Shown here: piece after piece, positions 32,546 to 42,107 of the stretch
How positions within the stretch are numbered: the stretch's first letter is position 1
Layout of the letters: each line of letters starts with the position of its first letter
NCBI RefSeq assembly: GCF_008705135.1
Contig: NZ_CP023694.1
Span: 6,857,001 to 6,921,000, forward strand
From: Streptomyces coeruleorubidus
Lineage (GTDB): Bacteria > Actinomycetota > Actinomycetes > Streptomycetales > Streptomycetaceae
Length of the DNA stretch: 64,000 nt
Reading direction: 5' to 3'
Position numbers and translations under genes: made by a program
Notes under the pieces: generated by a model
What the model was told of the DNA's origin: nothing
What the model saw: the letters and a program-made list of their open reading frames with translations, nothing else
Databases searched by the model: none

Positions 32546-34783
32546 GTGATCCAGGCCTTCGGACTGACCAGCAACCCCCGCAAAGAGCTCCCGCCCGCAG
32601 CCGACGACGTCTCCTTCGAGGCGCGCGCGGGCCGCGTCACCGCGCTGCTCGGAGCACCGGGCGCCGGTAAGACGACAGTTCTCAGACTCATGCTGGAACT
32701 CCAACAGGGCCGTGGGGTCACCTACTTCCGGGGCCGCCCCCTGCACCGCATCGCCCATCCGTCACGCGAGGTCGGTGTGCTGATGGGCGACGTGCCGGGG
32801 CATCCGGCCCGCACGGTCCGCGGGCATCTGCGCATGCTGTGTGCGGCCGCAGGGGTCCCGGTCCGGCGCGCCGACGAAGTGCTCGAGGCGGTCGGGCTCG
32901 TGAGCCTGCGCGACGAACGCCTCGGCGCCCTCTCGCGCGGCATGGACCGCCGCCTGGGCCTCTCCTGCGCCCTCCTGGCCGACCCGCACACGCTCGTCCT
33001 CGACGACCCCGCCGGTGGGCTGTCCGTCCGCGACAGCCACTGGCTGCACGGCATGCTGCGCGCCCATGCCGACCAGGGCGGCACGGTCCTGTTCACCACG
33101 GCCGACCCCAAGGAGGCCGCGCGTACCGCCGACCGCGTCGTCACACTGGAACAGGGCAGGCTCGTGGCCGACCAGGAGGCCGCGGAGTTCTCGCGTACCC
33201 GCCTGCGTCCCCGGGTCGCCGTACGCAGCCCGTACGCGGCCCGTCTGGCGGCCCTCCTGGCCAAGCAGGCCCGCACCGCTCAGCGCTCCGTCGAGGTCGT
33301 ACGAGAAGACGGCAACCGCCTCTCCGTGTACGGCAGTACCTGTGCCGAGATCGGCGAGACGGCATTCCGTCACGGCATCGTCGTGCACCAACTGGCCGAT
33401 GAGATCGGTGACATGGGGCCCGGGGCGGGAGCGGTACACGCAGATGAGCCGCATGGCGGCAGCGCCCCGGGACTGGGCAAGGCGGAGCAGGCGGGGGGTG
33501 AGTTGCACGGGACCGACGCAGCGCGATCGTCTGCCGACACGCTCGAGCTCGTCCGCGTGGAGCCGGATCGCACGAGTGCCGAGGCGGGGCATGTCGCCGA
33601 GGCGCCCGGGGTGACGGTTGCACCCCCGGCCGCCAACGGTGAGCCGCGACCCACCCTCGACGCGTCGAAGCCGCCCGCGGTCACCGCCGACCCGGATACC
33701 GCTGATCCGGTTACCGCGGAGCCCATGGTCGTCGCCATCGAGTCGCCACGCCCGGCTGAGCCACGGCCCACCGTCGACGCGGCGCAACCAGTCACCGTCG
33801 AGCCCTTGCTCCCCGCCGGGCATGCGCAGGCCGCCGCGGAGCCGCACGAGCGCCCGGACGCCCCATCGGCCGGCCACCCGCCCAACGCCGAGGCCCATCC
33901 TCAGGAGGCGGCGACACGCCGCACGTTCCACCCCGCCGACGCCCGCACCGCACGCACAGCCCGCACACTCGGCGCGCTGCCCCCGCTGCCGCCGCCCATC
34001 TCCGTCCGCCCCGCCCCCAGCCCCCTCCGTCCCCTCCGCTACGAGATCCGCCGCGCCGCCGGGATCGGCACCGGGTTCATCACCGGGGCCGCGGTACTCG
34101 TCGTGTCCGCCGTGACCGCCGTCGCGCTCGCCCGTATCGGGCACACTCCTCAGCCGCGCCTGCTGGCCGCGTGGCCGCAGGAGCTGCCCCTGCCGCCCGC
34201 GGCGCTCGGCGCTGGGCTGCTCGGCGCGCTGGCCTTCGGCGACGAGTTCCGCCACCCCGCCCTGGCCGCGGACCGCGGCACCGTGCCCCGCCGACTGGGG
34301 CTGCTGGCCGCCAAACTGCTCGTCGCCACGGCCACCGCGCTGATGCTGGCCGTACTCACCGTCGGCTGCGACGCCGAGGTGCTCTACCTCGTGTACGGAC
34401 GGGAGCTCGCCCAGGTTCCCGCCGACTGGCTGTCGCTGAGTGCGAGTTGGATCGGGCTGGTGGTCGGCTGTGCCTGGGCGGGCGTACTGGCCGCAGGCGT
34501 CTTCCGTTCCACCACGGCCGGACTGGCCGCCGTGGGCGCCGTGCCGCTCCTGGTCGTGCCCGCGGTGCACAAGGTCCTTGAAGGGCCGTCCGTGCGGACC
34601 GCGGCGGGACTTCCCGTGCGGCTGCGCGAGGCTCTGCTGCCGCGATGGCCCTTCGGGGGAGAGCGCTACCTGGAAGCCGCGCTCAGCGTGGTCTCCCAAC
34701 CTGTCGGCGGCGCACTGACGTTGTCGCTGACCGCACTGCTCTGCGCGTATCTCCTCACCGCACTGCGGAGCCGGTTCCGGTGA
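32546..34783 (+). CDS. ABC transporter, ATPase fused to a membrane domain
   Basis: A 745-aa fused exporter-like ABC protein. Residues about 1-225 are the ATPase: GAPGAGKTT (Walker A), LSRGMDRRLGLSCALLADP in the signature position, and LVLDDPAGGLS (Walker B). The usual LSGGQ is replaced by LSRGM. A Pro/Ala/Glu-rich linker of about 190 residues follows, then six or so membrane segments near the C-terminus starting at IGTGFITGAAVLVVSAVTAV. The GTG at 32546 appears to be leaderless; a TTG at 32537 would add three residues. It stands immediately before whiH, so a role in sporulating hyphae is possible but unproven. The long disordered linker is unusual. Confidence 0.85.
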   Translation: MIQAFGLTSNPRKELPPAADDVSFEARAGRVTALLGAPGAGKTTVLRLMLELQQGRGVTYFRGRPLHRIAHPSREVGVLMGDVPGHPARTVRGHLRMLCAAAGVPVRRADEVLEAVGLVSLRDERLGALSRGMDRRLGLSCALLADPHTLVLDDPAGGLSVRDSHWLHGMLRAHADQGGTVLFTTADPKEAARTADRVVTLEQGRLVADQEAAEFSRTRLRPRVAVRSPYAARLAALLAKQARTAQRSVEVVREDGNRLSVYGSTCAEIGETAFRHGIVVHQLADEIGDMGPGAGAVHADEPHGGSAPGLGKAEQAGGELHGTDAARSSADTLELVRVEPDRTSAEAGHVAEAPGVTVAPPAANGEPRPTLDASKPPAVTADPDTADPVTAEPMVVAIESPRPAEPRPTVDAAQPVTVEPLLPAGHAQAAAEPHERPDAPSAGHPPNAEAHPQEAATRRTFHPADARTARTARTLGALPPLPPPISVRPAPSPLRPLRYEIRRAAGIGTGFITGAAVLVVSAVTAVALARIGHTPQPRLLAAWPQELPLPPAALGAGLLGALAFGDEFRHPALAADRGTVPRRLGLLAAKLLVATATALMLAVLTVGCDAEVLYLVYGRELAQVPADWLSLSASWIGLVVGCAWAGVLAAGVFRSTTAGLAAVGAVPLLVVPAVHKVLEGPSVRTAAGLPVRLREALLPRWPFGGERYLEAALSVVSQPVGGALTLSLTALLCAYLLTALRSRFR

Positions 34784-34844
34784 CGACTGTCCGTAACCCT
34801 TAGTCCGGCCATGCGCACAACTCCCCGCAGAACGCCCATTTCTT

Positions 34845-34852
34845 TCCGATAA
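34845..34852 (+). promoter_or_regulatory. sigma-WhiG-like -10 element upstream of whiH
   Basis: TCCGATAA is one base from the GCCGATAA -10 element of sigma-WhiG promoters. It lies 92 bp before the whiH start. I did not find a convincing TAAA -35 at the usual 15-bp distance. Confidence 0.5.
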
Positions 34853-34944
34853 GGCGTCAATTGCGACGGGGGGAGCGATCACCCTTTCGTGTGCTTTTCA
34901 CCAAAGACCTCAAGGGAGTTGGAGACGGCGCCGACAAAGGATGC

Positions 34945-35832
34945 GTGAGTACCCTTGCGCACACCATGATGACCGCCGCCCGCTCCGCTGACTCCGGCCT
35001 CGCGAGCCCGGGCGAACTCGACCGCTACCCCTACGCGGAGGCGCCCGCCGTCGACCGCGTCGGTGCCCCTGTCTGGGACGGCGGGGACCCCGAGCTGGGC
35101 CGGGTCGGCAGGCGCGCCGCGGGCAGCCGCGGACGCGGGCTGCACGGCCAACTCGTCCAGCAGTTGGGTCAGATGATCGTCTCCGGCGACCTGGGCGCCG
35201 ACCGTCCACTGGTGCCCGAGGAGATCGGCCAGCGGTTCGAGGTCTCCCGCACCGTCGTCCGCGAGTCGCTCCGCGTCCTGGAGGCCAAGGGCCTGGTGAG
35301 CGCCCGCCCGAACGTCGGCACGCGCGTGCGCCCGGTCAGCGACTGGAACCTCCTCGACCCGGACATCATCGAGTGGCGGGCCTTCGGGCCGCAGCGCGAC
35401 GATCAGCGCCGCGAGCTGAGCGAGTTGCGCTGGACGATCGAGCCGCTCGCCGCCCGCCTCGCCGCCGGGCACGGGCGCGAGGACGTCCAGCAGCGCCTGG
35501 CGGACATGGTCGAGATCATGGGGCACGCGATGGCCCAGGGTGATGCGCTCACCTTCTCCCGCGCCGACTCCGAGTTCCACTCGCTGCTCATCCAGGTCGC
35601 CGGCAACCGCATGCTGGAGCACCTCTCCGGGATCGTGTCCGCGGCCCTCCAGGTCTCCGGCGGTCCGATCGCGGGCTGTGACCGGCCGACCGAGGCGTCG
35701 CTGGCGCACCACGGCCGCATCTGTGACGCCCTCGCCGCCGGCGACGGGGCGGCGGCCGAGGCGGCGATGCGGCAACTTCTCACGGTCCACCCCGAGGTGG
35801 AACGCGTGGTGCCCGCTCCGCGCGAGCGCTGA
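34945..35832 (+). CDS. whiH: sporulation regulator WhiH (GntR/FadR type)
   Basis: A 295-aa GntR-family regulator needed for sporulation septation in aerial hyphae. The winged helix is in residues about 65-130: RGLHGQLVQQLGQMIVSGDLG, then PEEIGQRFEVSRTVVRESLRVLEAKGLVSARPNVGTRV. The FCD ligand domain follows, with DPDIIEWRAFGP and ADSEFHSLLIQVAGNRMLEHLS. The order ABC transporter-whiH-hrdB is that of S. coelicolor. The GTG at 34945 gives 295 residues, matching the length I remember for WhiH. A WhiG-like -10 lies upstream and a long hairpin lies downstream. Confidence 0.93.
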   Translation: MSTLAHTMMTAARSADSGLASPGELDRYPYAEAPAVDRVGAPVWDGGDPELGRVGRRAAGSRGRGLHGQLVQQLGQMIVSGDLGADRPLVPEEIGQRFEVSRTVVRESLRVLEAKGLVSARPNVGTRVRPVSDWNLLDPDIIEWRAFGPQRDDQRRELSELRWTIEPLAARLAAGHGREDVQQRLADMVEIMGHAMAQGDALTFSRADSEFHSLLIQVAGNRMLEHLSGIVSAALQVSGGPIAGCDRPTEASLAHHGRICDALAAGDGAAAEAAMRQLLTVHPEVERVVPAPRER

Positions 35833-35907
35833 CCGCGTTCCGCGGGCGGCGCGCCCGGGTCTGCCACCCCCCTCCTGTGGCAGTGCCCGTACGGCGAACC
35901 GCCTCCC

Positions 35908-35948
35908 GTCGGACCCCGCAGGATCCTCGCGATCCCGCGGGGTCCGAC
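35908..35948 (+). terminator. terminator after whiH
   Basis: A near-perfect 17-bp stem: GTCGGACCCCGC pairs with GCGGGGTCCGAC at 12 of 12 positions, then GGATC pairs with GATCC after one mismatch. The loop is 5 nt. It lies 75 bp after the whiH stop. Confidence 0.85.
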
Positions 35949-36259
35949 GGCGCGAAGGGGCCGCAGATCCGCCGGAGCGGCCAGTGAACGGCCAGGTGTG
36001 ACCTCCTTTGCCCGCGTATGATCGCTTTTGTTCGCTTACGGGGTGTGACTCGGGCCACGCGAATTGGGCGTAACGCTCGCGGGAAGAACGCGATGACCTA
36101 AGAGGTGACAGCCGCGGAGGGAATACGGACGCCGTTCACGGCGCTGTGCATCTTCCCGGCCCCCGCCCGCGCCGTCGGCCCACCCCCAAGCCGGCGGTCG
36201 GCTCCTGTCCACTGTGGACGGGGCCGGAAGCCGTTTTCCAACGTTCCGAGAGGTTGTTC
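35949..36259 (+). other. hrdB upstream and leader region
   Basis: No gene is visible in this interval. It holds the hrdB promoters, which I cannot place with confidence from sequence alone. A GU-containing hairpin is formed by 36203-36212 and 36214-36223, around GTCCACTGTGGAC, about 37 nt before the hrdB start. Confidence 0.45.
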
Positions 36260-37798
36260 GTGTCGGCCAGCACATCCCGTACGCTCCCGCCGGAGATCGC
36301 CGAGTCCGTCTCTGTCATGGCTCTCATTGAGCGGGGAAAGGCTGAGGGGCAGATCGCCGGCGATGACGTGCGTCGGGCCTTCGAAGCTGACCAGATTCCG
36401 GCCACTCAGTGGAAGAACGTACTGCGCAGCCTCAACCAGATCCTCGAGGAAGAGGGTGTGACGCTGATGGTCAGTGCCGCAGAGCCCAAGCGCACCCGAA
36501 AGAGCGTCGCAGCGAAGAGTCCCGCCAAGCGCACCGCCACCAAGACGGTCGCGGCCAAGGCGGTGACCACCAGGAAGGCCACCGCCACCGCCACGCCGGC
36601 GGCGCCCACAGCCGAGCCCGCCGCCGAGGACGAGGCACCCGCCAAGAAGGCAGCCGCCAAGAAGACGACCGCCAAGAAGGCGGCCGCGAAGAAGGCGCCT
36701 GCCAAGAAGACCGCGGCGAAGAAGACCAGCGCCAAGAAGGACGACGCCGAGCTTCTCGAAGAGGAGGTGCTCGAGGAGGCCGCTCCCGGCAAGGCCGGCG
36801 AGGAACCCGAGGGCACGGAGAACGCCGGTTTCGTGCTGTCCGACGACGACGAGGACGACGCGCCCGCGCAGCAGGTCGCCGCCGCCGGTGCCACCGCCGA
36901 CCCGGTCAAGGACTACCTCAAGCAGATCGGCAAGGTCCCGCTGCTCAACGCCGAGCAGGAGGTCGAGCTCGCCAAGCGCATCGAGGCCGGTCTGTTCGCC
37001 GAGGACAAGCTGGCCAACGCCGACAAGCTCGCGCCGAAGCTCAAGCGTGAGCTGGAGATCATCGCCGAGGACGGCCGCCGCGCCAAGAACCACCTCCTGG
37101 AGGCCAACCTCCGTCTGGTGGTCTCCCTGGCCAAGCGCTACACCGGCCGCGGCATGCTCTTCCTGGACCTCATCCAGGAAGGCAACCTCGGTCTGATCCG
37201 CGCGGTGGAGAAGTTCGACTACACCAAGGGCTACAAGTTCTCCACGTACGCCACCTGGTGGATCCGTCAGGCGATCACGCGCGCCATGGCCGACCAGGCC
37301 CGCACCATCCGTATTCCGGTGCACATGGTCGAGGTCATCAACAAGCTCGCGCGCGTGCAGCGCCAGATGCTCCAGGACCTGGGCCGCGAGCCCACCCCGG
37401 AGGAGCTGGCCAAGGAGCTCGACATGACCCCTGAGAAGGTCATCGAGGTCCAGAAGTACGGCCGTGAGCCCATCTCGCTGCACACCCCGCTGGGCGAGGA
37501 CGGCGACAGCGAGTTCGGTGACCTCATCGAGGACTCCGAGGCGGTCGTCCCGGCCGACGCGGTCAGCTTCACGCTCCTCCAGGAGCAGCTGCACTCCGTC
37601 CTGGACACCCTGTCCGAGCGCGAGGCGGGCGTCGTCTCGATGCGCTTCGGTCTCACCGACGGTCAGCCGAAGACCCTCGACGAGATCGGCAAGGTCTACG
37701 GCGTCACGCGTGAGCGGATCCGCCAGATCGAGTCCAAGACCATGTCGAAGCTGCGCCACCCGTCCCGTTCGCAGGTGCTGCGCGACTACCTCGACTAG
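36260..37798 (+). CDS. hrdB: principal RNA polymerase sigma factor HrdB
   Basis: A 512-aa primary sigma-70 factor that directs RNA polymerase to housekeeping promoters. Region 1.1 is near residues 10-70. A Lys/Ala-rich low-complexity insert follows, with repeated AAKK and AKKT motifs. Region 1.2 begins [16 protein letters not shown]. Region 2 includes [20 protein letters not shown] for -10 recognition and melting. Region 4 has [21 protein letters not shown], the -35 recognition helix-turn-helix. The GTG at 36260 has GAGAGG 6 nt upstream and gives the expected [12 protein letters not shown] start. It lies downstream of whiH and is followed by a strong terminator. Confidence 0.97.
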   Translation: MSASTSRTLPPEIAESVSVMALIERGKAEGQIAGDDVRRAFEADQIPATQWKNVLRSLNQILEEEGVTLMVSAAEPKRTRKSVAAKSPAKRTATKTVAAKAVTTRKATATATPAAPTAEPAAEDEAPAKKAAAKKTTAKKAAAKKAPAKKTAAKKTSAKKDDAELLEEEVLEEAAPGKAGEEPEGTENAGFVLSDDDEDDAPAQQVAAAGATADPVKDYLKQIGKVPLLNAEQEVELAKRIEAGLFAEDKLANADKLAPKLKRELEIIAEDGRRAKNHLLEANLRLVVSLAKRYTGRGMLFLDLIQEGNLGLIRAVEKFDYTKGYKFSTYATWWIRQAITRAMADQARTIRIPVHMVEVINKLARVQRQMLQDLGREPTPEELAKELDMTPEKVIEVQKYGREPISLHTPLGEDGDSEFGDLIEDSEAVVPADAVSFTLLQEQLHSVLDTLSEREAGVVSMRFGLTDGQPKTLDEIGKVYGVTRERIRQIESKTMSKLRHPSRSQVLRDYLD

Positions 37799-37820
37799 TC
37801 GTCGCGGTCGTATGACGCGG

Positions 37821-37851
37821 AAGGCCCGGTCCCCCCAGGGGGCCGGGCCTT
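37821..37851 (+). terminator. terminator after hrdB
   Basis: Perfect arms AAGGCCCGG / CCGGGCCTT lie about 25 bp after the hrdB stop. Confidence 0.85.
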
Positions 37852-37934
37852 CGTCATGCCCCTCCGCGGGTGCGGGCCGCCACGGGGTGAATCACTCTGG
37901 GTGTCTCGCTGACATCACGGAGTGAGGAGTGTTC

Positions 37935-38771
37935 ATGCGTCGTCGCCTTTCTCGAGCCCTGGCCCGACCGCTGGTCCTGGCGGCAGCGGTACTCGCCCTG
38001 TCAGTGGGTCCCAGCGGCCCTGTGGCCGCCGACCGGGTCGTCATAGGGGGATTCCCCGTCGACGCGTCGGAGAGTCCGTGGACGGTGGCCCTGTCCAGTC
38101 GTGACCAGTTCGGGGGAACGCGCGCGGGGCAGTTCTGCGGTGGTGTGGCGGTCGGCCGCAACACGGTGCTCACCGCGGCCCACTGCGTGGACGAGGAGGT
38201 CCTGGGCGGGCCACCGGAGCGCGTACGCGATCTCAAGGTCATAGCGGGGCGCACGGACCTGTTCTCGGACCGCGGTGGCCGGGAGGTCGCGGTGCGAGAG
38301 ATTTGGGTCAACCCGGCCTACGACGGTGTCAGCAATGTCGGGGATTTCGCCGTGCTCACCCTTGCCGAGCCTCTCCCCGCCGACTCGGTCATCGGCATGG
38401 CGGTCGGCGGTGACCCCGCCTACGCCGTGGGCGAAGCCGCGACGGTGTACGGGTGGGGGGATGTCTCGGGCGCCGGGGAGTATCCGAACAGTCTGCGGGC
38501 GGCACGCGTGCGTGTGCTCCCCGACGCTCTCTGTGAGGAGGCGTACCCGGGCGGCGAGGACGGCGTCTACGACGCCAGGAGCATGCTGTGTGCCGGAGAA
38601 GCGAAGGGAGGCCGGGACGCCTGTCAGGGCGACAGCGGGGGGCCGCTGGTGGCCCAGGGGCGGCTGATCGGCCTCGTGTCCTGGGGGATCGGCTGCGGTC
38701 GAGCCGGCAGCCCCGGGGTGTACACGCGTGTGTCCGGCATCATGCGCACGCTCGGCTGGGCACACATGTGA
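37935..38771 (+). CDS. secreted chymotrypsin-family serine protease
   Basis: A 278-aa secreted trypsin-like enzyme. An Arg-rich start and hydrophobic core lead to a cleavage site near PVAADR, so the mature enzyme begins close to VVIGGFPV, the usual trypsin N-terminus. Catalytic residues are His in LTAAHCVD, Asp in VGDFAVLTL and Ser in CQGDSGGPL. The Asp of CQGDSGGPL and the four Cys in the C-terminal half suggest trypsin-like disulfides. The ATG at 37935 follows GGAG at 5 nt; the GTG at 37929 overlaps that site. It lies between hrdB and a divergent-to-convergent terminator and is likely monocistronic. Confidence 0.92.
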   Translation: MRRRLSRALARPLVLAAAVLALSVGPSGPVAADRVVIGGFPVDASESPWTVALSSRDQFGGTRAGQFCGGVAVGRNTVLTAAHCVDEEVLGGPPERVRDLKVIAGRTDLFSDRGGREVAVREIWVNPAYDGVSNVGDFAVLTLAEPLPADSVIGMAVGGDPAYAVGEAATVYGWGDVSGAGEYPNSLRAARVRVLPDALCEEAYPGGEDGVYDARSMLCAGEAKGGRDACQGDSGGPLVAQGRLIGLVSWGIGCGRAGSPGVYTRVSGIMRTLGWAHM

Positions 38772-38858
38772 GGATCATGCGCAAGCTCGGCCGGTACGGC
38801 GTGTAGAAACCGCGCGGTGGGCGTGCGGGGGAGCCTGAGCGGACTCGCGAGAACGAGG

Positions 38859-38895
38859 ACGGGCGGCTGCCTCCATAGGGGAGGCAGCCGCCCGT
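38859..38895. terminator. bidirectional terminator
   Basis: A perfect 16-bp inverted repeat, ACGGGCGGCTGCCTCC and its complement, with a short ATAGG loop. It lies between the protease gene (+) and the small zinc-type protein gene (-). Confidence 0.9.
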
Positions 38896-38938
38896 TCACC
38901 GGCCTGTGCCGTGCTGGCTCGTCGTCGGACGCGAGGTG

Positions 38939-39169
38939 TCAGCGCTCTTCTTCGGAGGCAGTCGCGGGAGCGGACGTCAGCCGCTCCGTCTCGTCCTGTA
39001 TCTCAGCGGCGATCTTCTTGAGTTCCGGCTCGAACTTGCGCCCGTGGTGGGCACAGAAGAGCAGTTCTCCGCCGCTGAGCAGGACGACGCGCAGGTACGC
39101 CTGGGCGCCGCAGCGGTCGCAGCGATCAGCGGCCGTCAACTGGCTCGCAGGGGTCAGAACAGTAGTCAC
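38939..39169 (-). CDS. small zinc-ribbon-like protein (DUF7455 type)
   Basis: A 76-aa protein with two Cys in DRCDRCGAQAYLRVV and a Cys-His-His in LLFCAHHGRKFEPEL, the likely zinc ligands. A Glu/Lys-rich helix follows. Similar small proteins occur widely in Streptomyces as DUF7455 without known function. The GTG at 39169 has GAAGAGG 5 nt upstream. It is divergent from parE, with about 440 bp between starts. Confidence 0.8.
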   Translation of the reverse strand: MTTVLTPASQLTAADRCDRCGAQAYLRVVLLSGGELLFCAHHGRKFEPELKKIAAEIQDETERLTSAPATASEEER

Positions 39170-39610
39170 GTCGCCTCTTCTCTAGCTCGACGAGCTGTCG
39201 TACCAGGGTCAACATCCAACCAGCCCCAAAACGTTCCCGCTCGTGGCTTTTCCTCGAAAAATCTTTGCGAGGCGGCTGTCTGCTGCCGGTTGGCGGCGAA
39301 TGTGCCGTATTGCGTGTCTATGTGTCTTACGGAGCTTCGCGTTGTATCGGTGGTCGGTCCTCCCGGCTGGGTTGCCGGTTGTTCATGAGGACGTGCCCGG
39401 AGCCTAAATGGTTCATGCCTGGAAGGGAACGTGATGTGTGCTTCACTCCAACGAGGGATCGAACACCCATGCGAGTCTGGACTAGGGTGAGTTTCCGACG
39501 AGGGTGGCGTTACAACGGCTCTACCAGGCCTCGGTACCCTCTCACCGGTGACTGAAGCCGCGCCCTTACCCATGAGGGCCCCATCTGAAATTCAGCGAGG
39601 AGCGAACCGC
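39170..39610. other. divergent region upstream of parE
   Basis: The region lacks a recognisable gene. It has lower GC than its surroundings between about 39240 and 39440. An in-frame GTG at 39548 could extend ParE by 21 residues, but the ribosome-binding site favours 39611. A TAGGGT hexamer at 39483 is a possible -10. I see no other site. Confidence 0.4.
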
Positions 39611-41734
39611 GTGACCGCCGAGACGTCCGTGCCGTCCACAGCTCTGCTGGCAGGAGCAGACCGGGACGGGTCCAACTACACCGCGCGGCACCTGCTCGTC
39701 CTCGAGGGGCTCGAGGCCGTGCGGAAGCGCCCCGGTATGTATATCGGGTCGACTGACAGCCGTGGCCTGATGCACTGCCTCTGGGAGATCATCGACAACT
39801 CCGTCGACGAGGCCCTCGGCGGCTACTGCGACCACATCGAGGTCATCCTCCAGGACGACGGCTCGGTCGAGGTCCGGGACAACGGCCGGGGCATCCCGGT
39901 CGACGTCGAGCCCAAGACCGGCCTCTCCGGTGTCGAGGTCGTGATGACCAAGCTGCACGCCGGCGGCAAGTTCGGCGGCGGCTCCTACGCCGCCTCCGGC
40001 GGTCTGCACGGCGTCGGCGCCTCCGTGGTGAACGCCCTGTCCGCCCGTCTGGACATCGAGGTGGACCGCGGTGGACACACCCACGCGATCAGCTTCCGTC
40101 GTGGTGTCCCCGGCGCCTTCGCGGGTAACGGCCCAGACGCCAAGTTCGAGGCCAAGAGCGGCCTGCGCAAGGCCAAGAAGATCCCGAAGACCCGCACCGG
40201 CACGCGCGTGCGGTACTGGGCCGACCGCCAGATCTTCCTCAAGGACGCCAAGCTCTCCCTGGAGAACCTGCACCAGCGCGCCCGTCAGACCGCCTTCCTG
40301 GTGCCCGGCCTGACCATCGTCGTGCGCGACGAGTACGGGCTCGGCGAGGGGGGCAGCAAGGGGGAGGAGTCCTTCCGCTTCGACGGCGGCATCAGCGAGT
40401 TCTGCGAGTACCTGGCGAACGACAAGCCGATCTGCGACGTCCTCCGCTTCTCCGGATCGGGCTCCTTCAAGGAGACGGTCCCCGTCCTGGACGACCACGG
40501 CCAGATGACGCCCACCGAGGTCACCCGCGAACTCGGCGTCGACGTCGCGCTGCGCTGGGGAACCGGCTACGACACGACGCTGAGGTCGTTCGTCAACATC
40601 ATCGCCACCCCCAAGGGCGGTACGCACGTCGCCGGCTTCGAGCAGGCCGTCGCCAAGACGATGAACGAGGTGCTGCGCGCCAAGAAGCTGCTGCGCGTCG
40701 CCGAGGACGACATCGTCAAGGACGACGCCCTGGAGGGCCTGACCGCGGTCGTCACCGTGCGTCTCGCCGAGCCCCAGTTCGAGGGCCAGACCAAGGAGGT
40801 CCTGGGGACCTCGGCGGCCCGCCGCATCGTGAACAACGTGGTCACGAAGGAACTCAAGGCGTTCCTGACGTCCACGAAGCGGGACGCCGCCCAGCAGGCC
40901 CGCGTGGTCATGGAGAAGGCCGTGGCCGCGGCCCGTACGCGCATCGCCGCCCGGCAGCACAAGGATGCCCAGCGCCGCAAGACGGCGCTGGAGTCCTCCT
41001 CGCTGCCGGCCAAGCTCGCCGACTGCCGCAGCGACGACGTCGACCGCAGCGAGCTGTTCATCGTCGAGGGCGACTCCGCGCTCGGCACGGCGAAGCTCGC
41101 CCGGAACTCCGAATTCCAGGCGCTGCTGCCGATCCGGGGCAAGATCCTCAACGTCCAGAAGTCGTCCGTGACGGACATGCTCAAGAACGCCGAATGCGGC
41201 GCGATCATCCAGGTCATAGGGGCCGGGTCGGGCCGCACCTTCGACATCGACACGGCCCGCTACGGCAAGATCATCATGATGACCGACGCCGACGTCGACG
41301 GCTCGCACATCCGCACACTGCTGCTGACCCTGTTCCACCGCTACATGCGGCCCATGGTCGAGGCAGGCCGGGTCTTCGCGGCGGTGCCGCCGCTGCACCG
41401 CATCGAGATCGTCCAGCCCAAGAAGGGCCAGGACAAGTACGTCTACACGTACTCGGACCGCGAGCTGCGGGACAAGCTCATGGAGCTCCAGAGCAAGGGC
41501 GTCCGTTACAAGGACTCGATCCAGCGCTACAAGGGTCTCGGCGAGATGGACGCCGACCAGCTGGCCGAGACCACCATGGACCCGCGCCACCGCACTCTGC
41601 GCCGGATCAACCTCTCCGACCTCGAGGCCGCCGAGCAGGTCTTCGATCTGCTGATGGGCAACGACGTCGCGCCGCGCAAGGAGTTCATCTCCAACTCGGC
41701 GGCGACGCTGGATCGGTCGCGGATCGATGCGTAG
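39611..41734 (+). CDS. parE: DNA topoisomerase IV subunit B (ParE)
   Basis: A 707-aa type IIA topoisomerase ATPase subunit. The GHKL ATPase domain shows IIDNSVDEALGGYC, VRDNGRGIPVD and SGGLHGVGASVVNALS. The C-terminal TOPRIM domain has FIVEGDSALGTAK and MMTDADVDGSHI, with the metal-binding Glu and Asp residues, and ends with QRYKGLGEMD. ParE pairs with ParC, encoded 14 kb downstream. The GTG at 39611 has AGGAG 8 nt upstream and yields the 707 residues usual for streptomycete ParE. GyrB is excluded mainly by context and length. Confidence 0.95.
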   Translation: MTAETSVPSTALLAGADRDGSNYTARHLLVLEGLEAVRKRPGMYIGSTDSRGLMHCLWEIIDNSVDEALGGYCDHIEVILQDDGSVEVRDNGRGIPVDVEPKTGLSGVEVVMTKLHAGGKFGGGSYAASGGLHGVGASVVNALSARLDIEVDRGGHTHAISFRRGVPGAFAGNGPDAKFEAKSGLRKAKKIPKTRTGTRVRYWADRQIFLKDAKLSLENLHQRARQTAFLVPGLTIVVRDEYGLGEGGSKGEESFRFDGGISEFCEYLANDKPICDVLRFSGSGSFKETVPVLDDHGQMTPTEVTRELGVDVALRWGTGYDTTLRSFVNIIATPKGGTHVAGFEQAVAKTMNEVLRAKKLLRVAEDDIVKDDALEGLTAVVTVRLAEPQFEGQTKEVLGTSAARRIVNNVVTKELKAFLTSTKRDAAQQARVVMEKAVAAARTRIAARQHKDAQRRKTALESSSLPAKLADCRSDDVDRSELFIVEGDSALGTAKLARNSEFQALLPIRGKILNVQKSSVTDMLKNAECGAIIQVIGAGSGRTFDIDTARYGKIIMMTDADVDGSHIRTLLLTLFHRYMRPMVEAGRVFAAVPPLHRIEIVQPKKGQDKYVYTYSDRELRDKLMELQSKGVRYKDSIQRYKGLGEMDADQLAETTMDPRHRTLRRINLSDLEAAEQVFDLLMGNDVAPRKEFISNSAATLDRSRIDA

Positions 41735-41862
41735 CCGCTGCGCTGGGCTTCGGCATGGCATGGCAGGACCGGGCGGGGTCGGGTGCTGGTGATCTGAGCG
41801 GGCGGGTCCTGGTCGGGGCCGGTGCCGGTTGGGTCCTGGTGTTGGCCTGAGCTGGGCTGACA

Positions 41863-41956
41863 GAGTGAGGAATCGGCGGGAGCCGGGGCTGGCAGAGCCA
41901 GGGAGCGGCGGGAGCTTGGGCTGCCAGCGCCAGGGATCGGGAGGAGTTTCGGCTGG
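41863..41956. repeat. three 32-bp imperfect direct repeats
   Basis: Units start at 41863, 41895 and 41927. The common text is roughly GAGCCAGGGATCGGCGGGAG followed by a TGGGCTG-like end. The third unit is the most diverged. They lie between parE and the next gene. Confidence 0.7.
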
Positions 41957-41995
41957 TTCCAGCGGTTCCGGTTGGTCCGGCTCGGCCGGGAAGCC

Positions 41996-42055
41996 GGCGC
42001 ATGACTCGTGCCATGCCTGGAAGTCGGCGCGTAGCGCCCGCCATGCCTCGTGTAC
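41996..42055. repeat. two 30-bp imperfect direct repeats
   Basis: Units at 41996 and 42026 share GGCGC and a CCATGCCT core. About two thirds of positions match. Confidence 0.5.
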
Positions 42056-42107
42056 GGCCCGACCGGCTCGGACGCCCCGGCCCGCGGCCAGACCGCCGTG
42101 GCCGAGC

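Noticed and set aside
39440-39480. Possible LexA box (CGAACACCCATGCG) upstream of parE
   Set aside because: Only the left half matches; the right half lacks GTTC.
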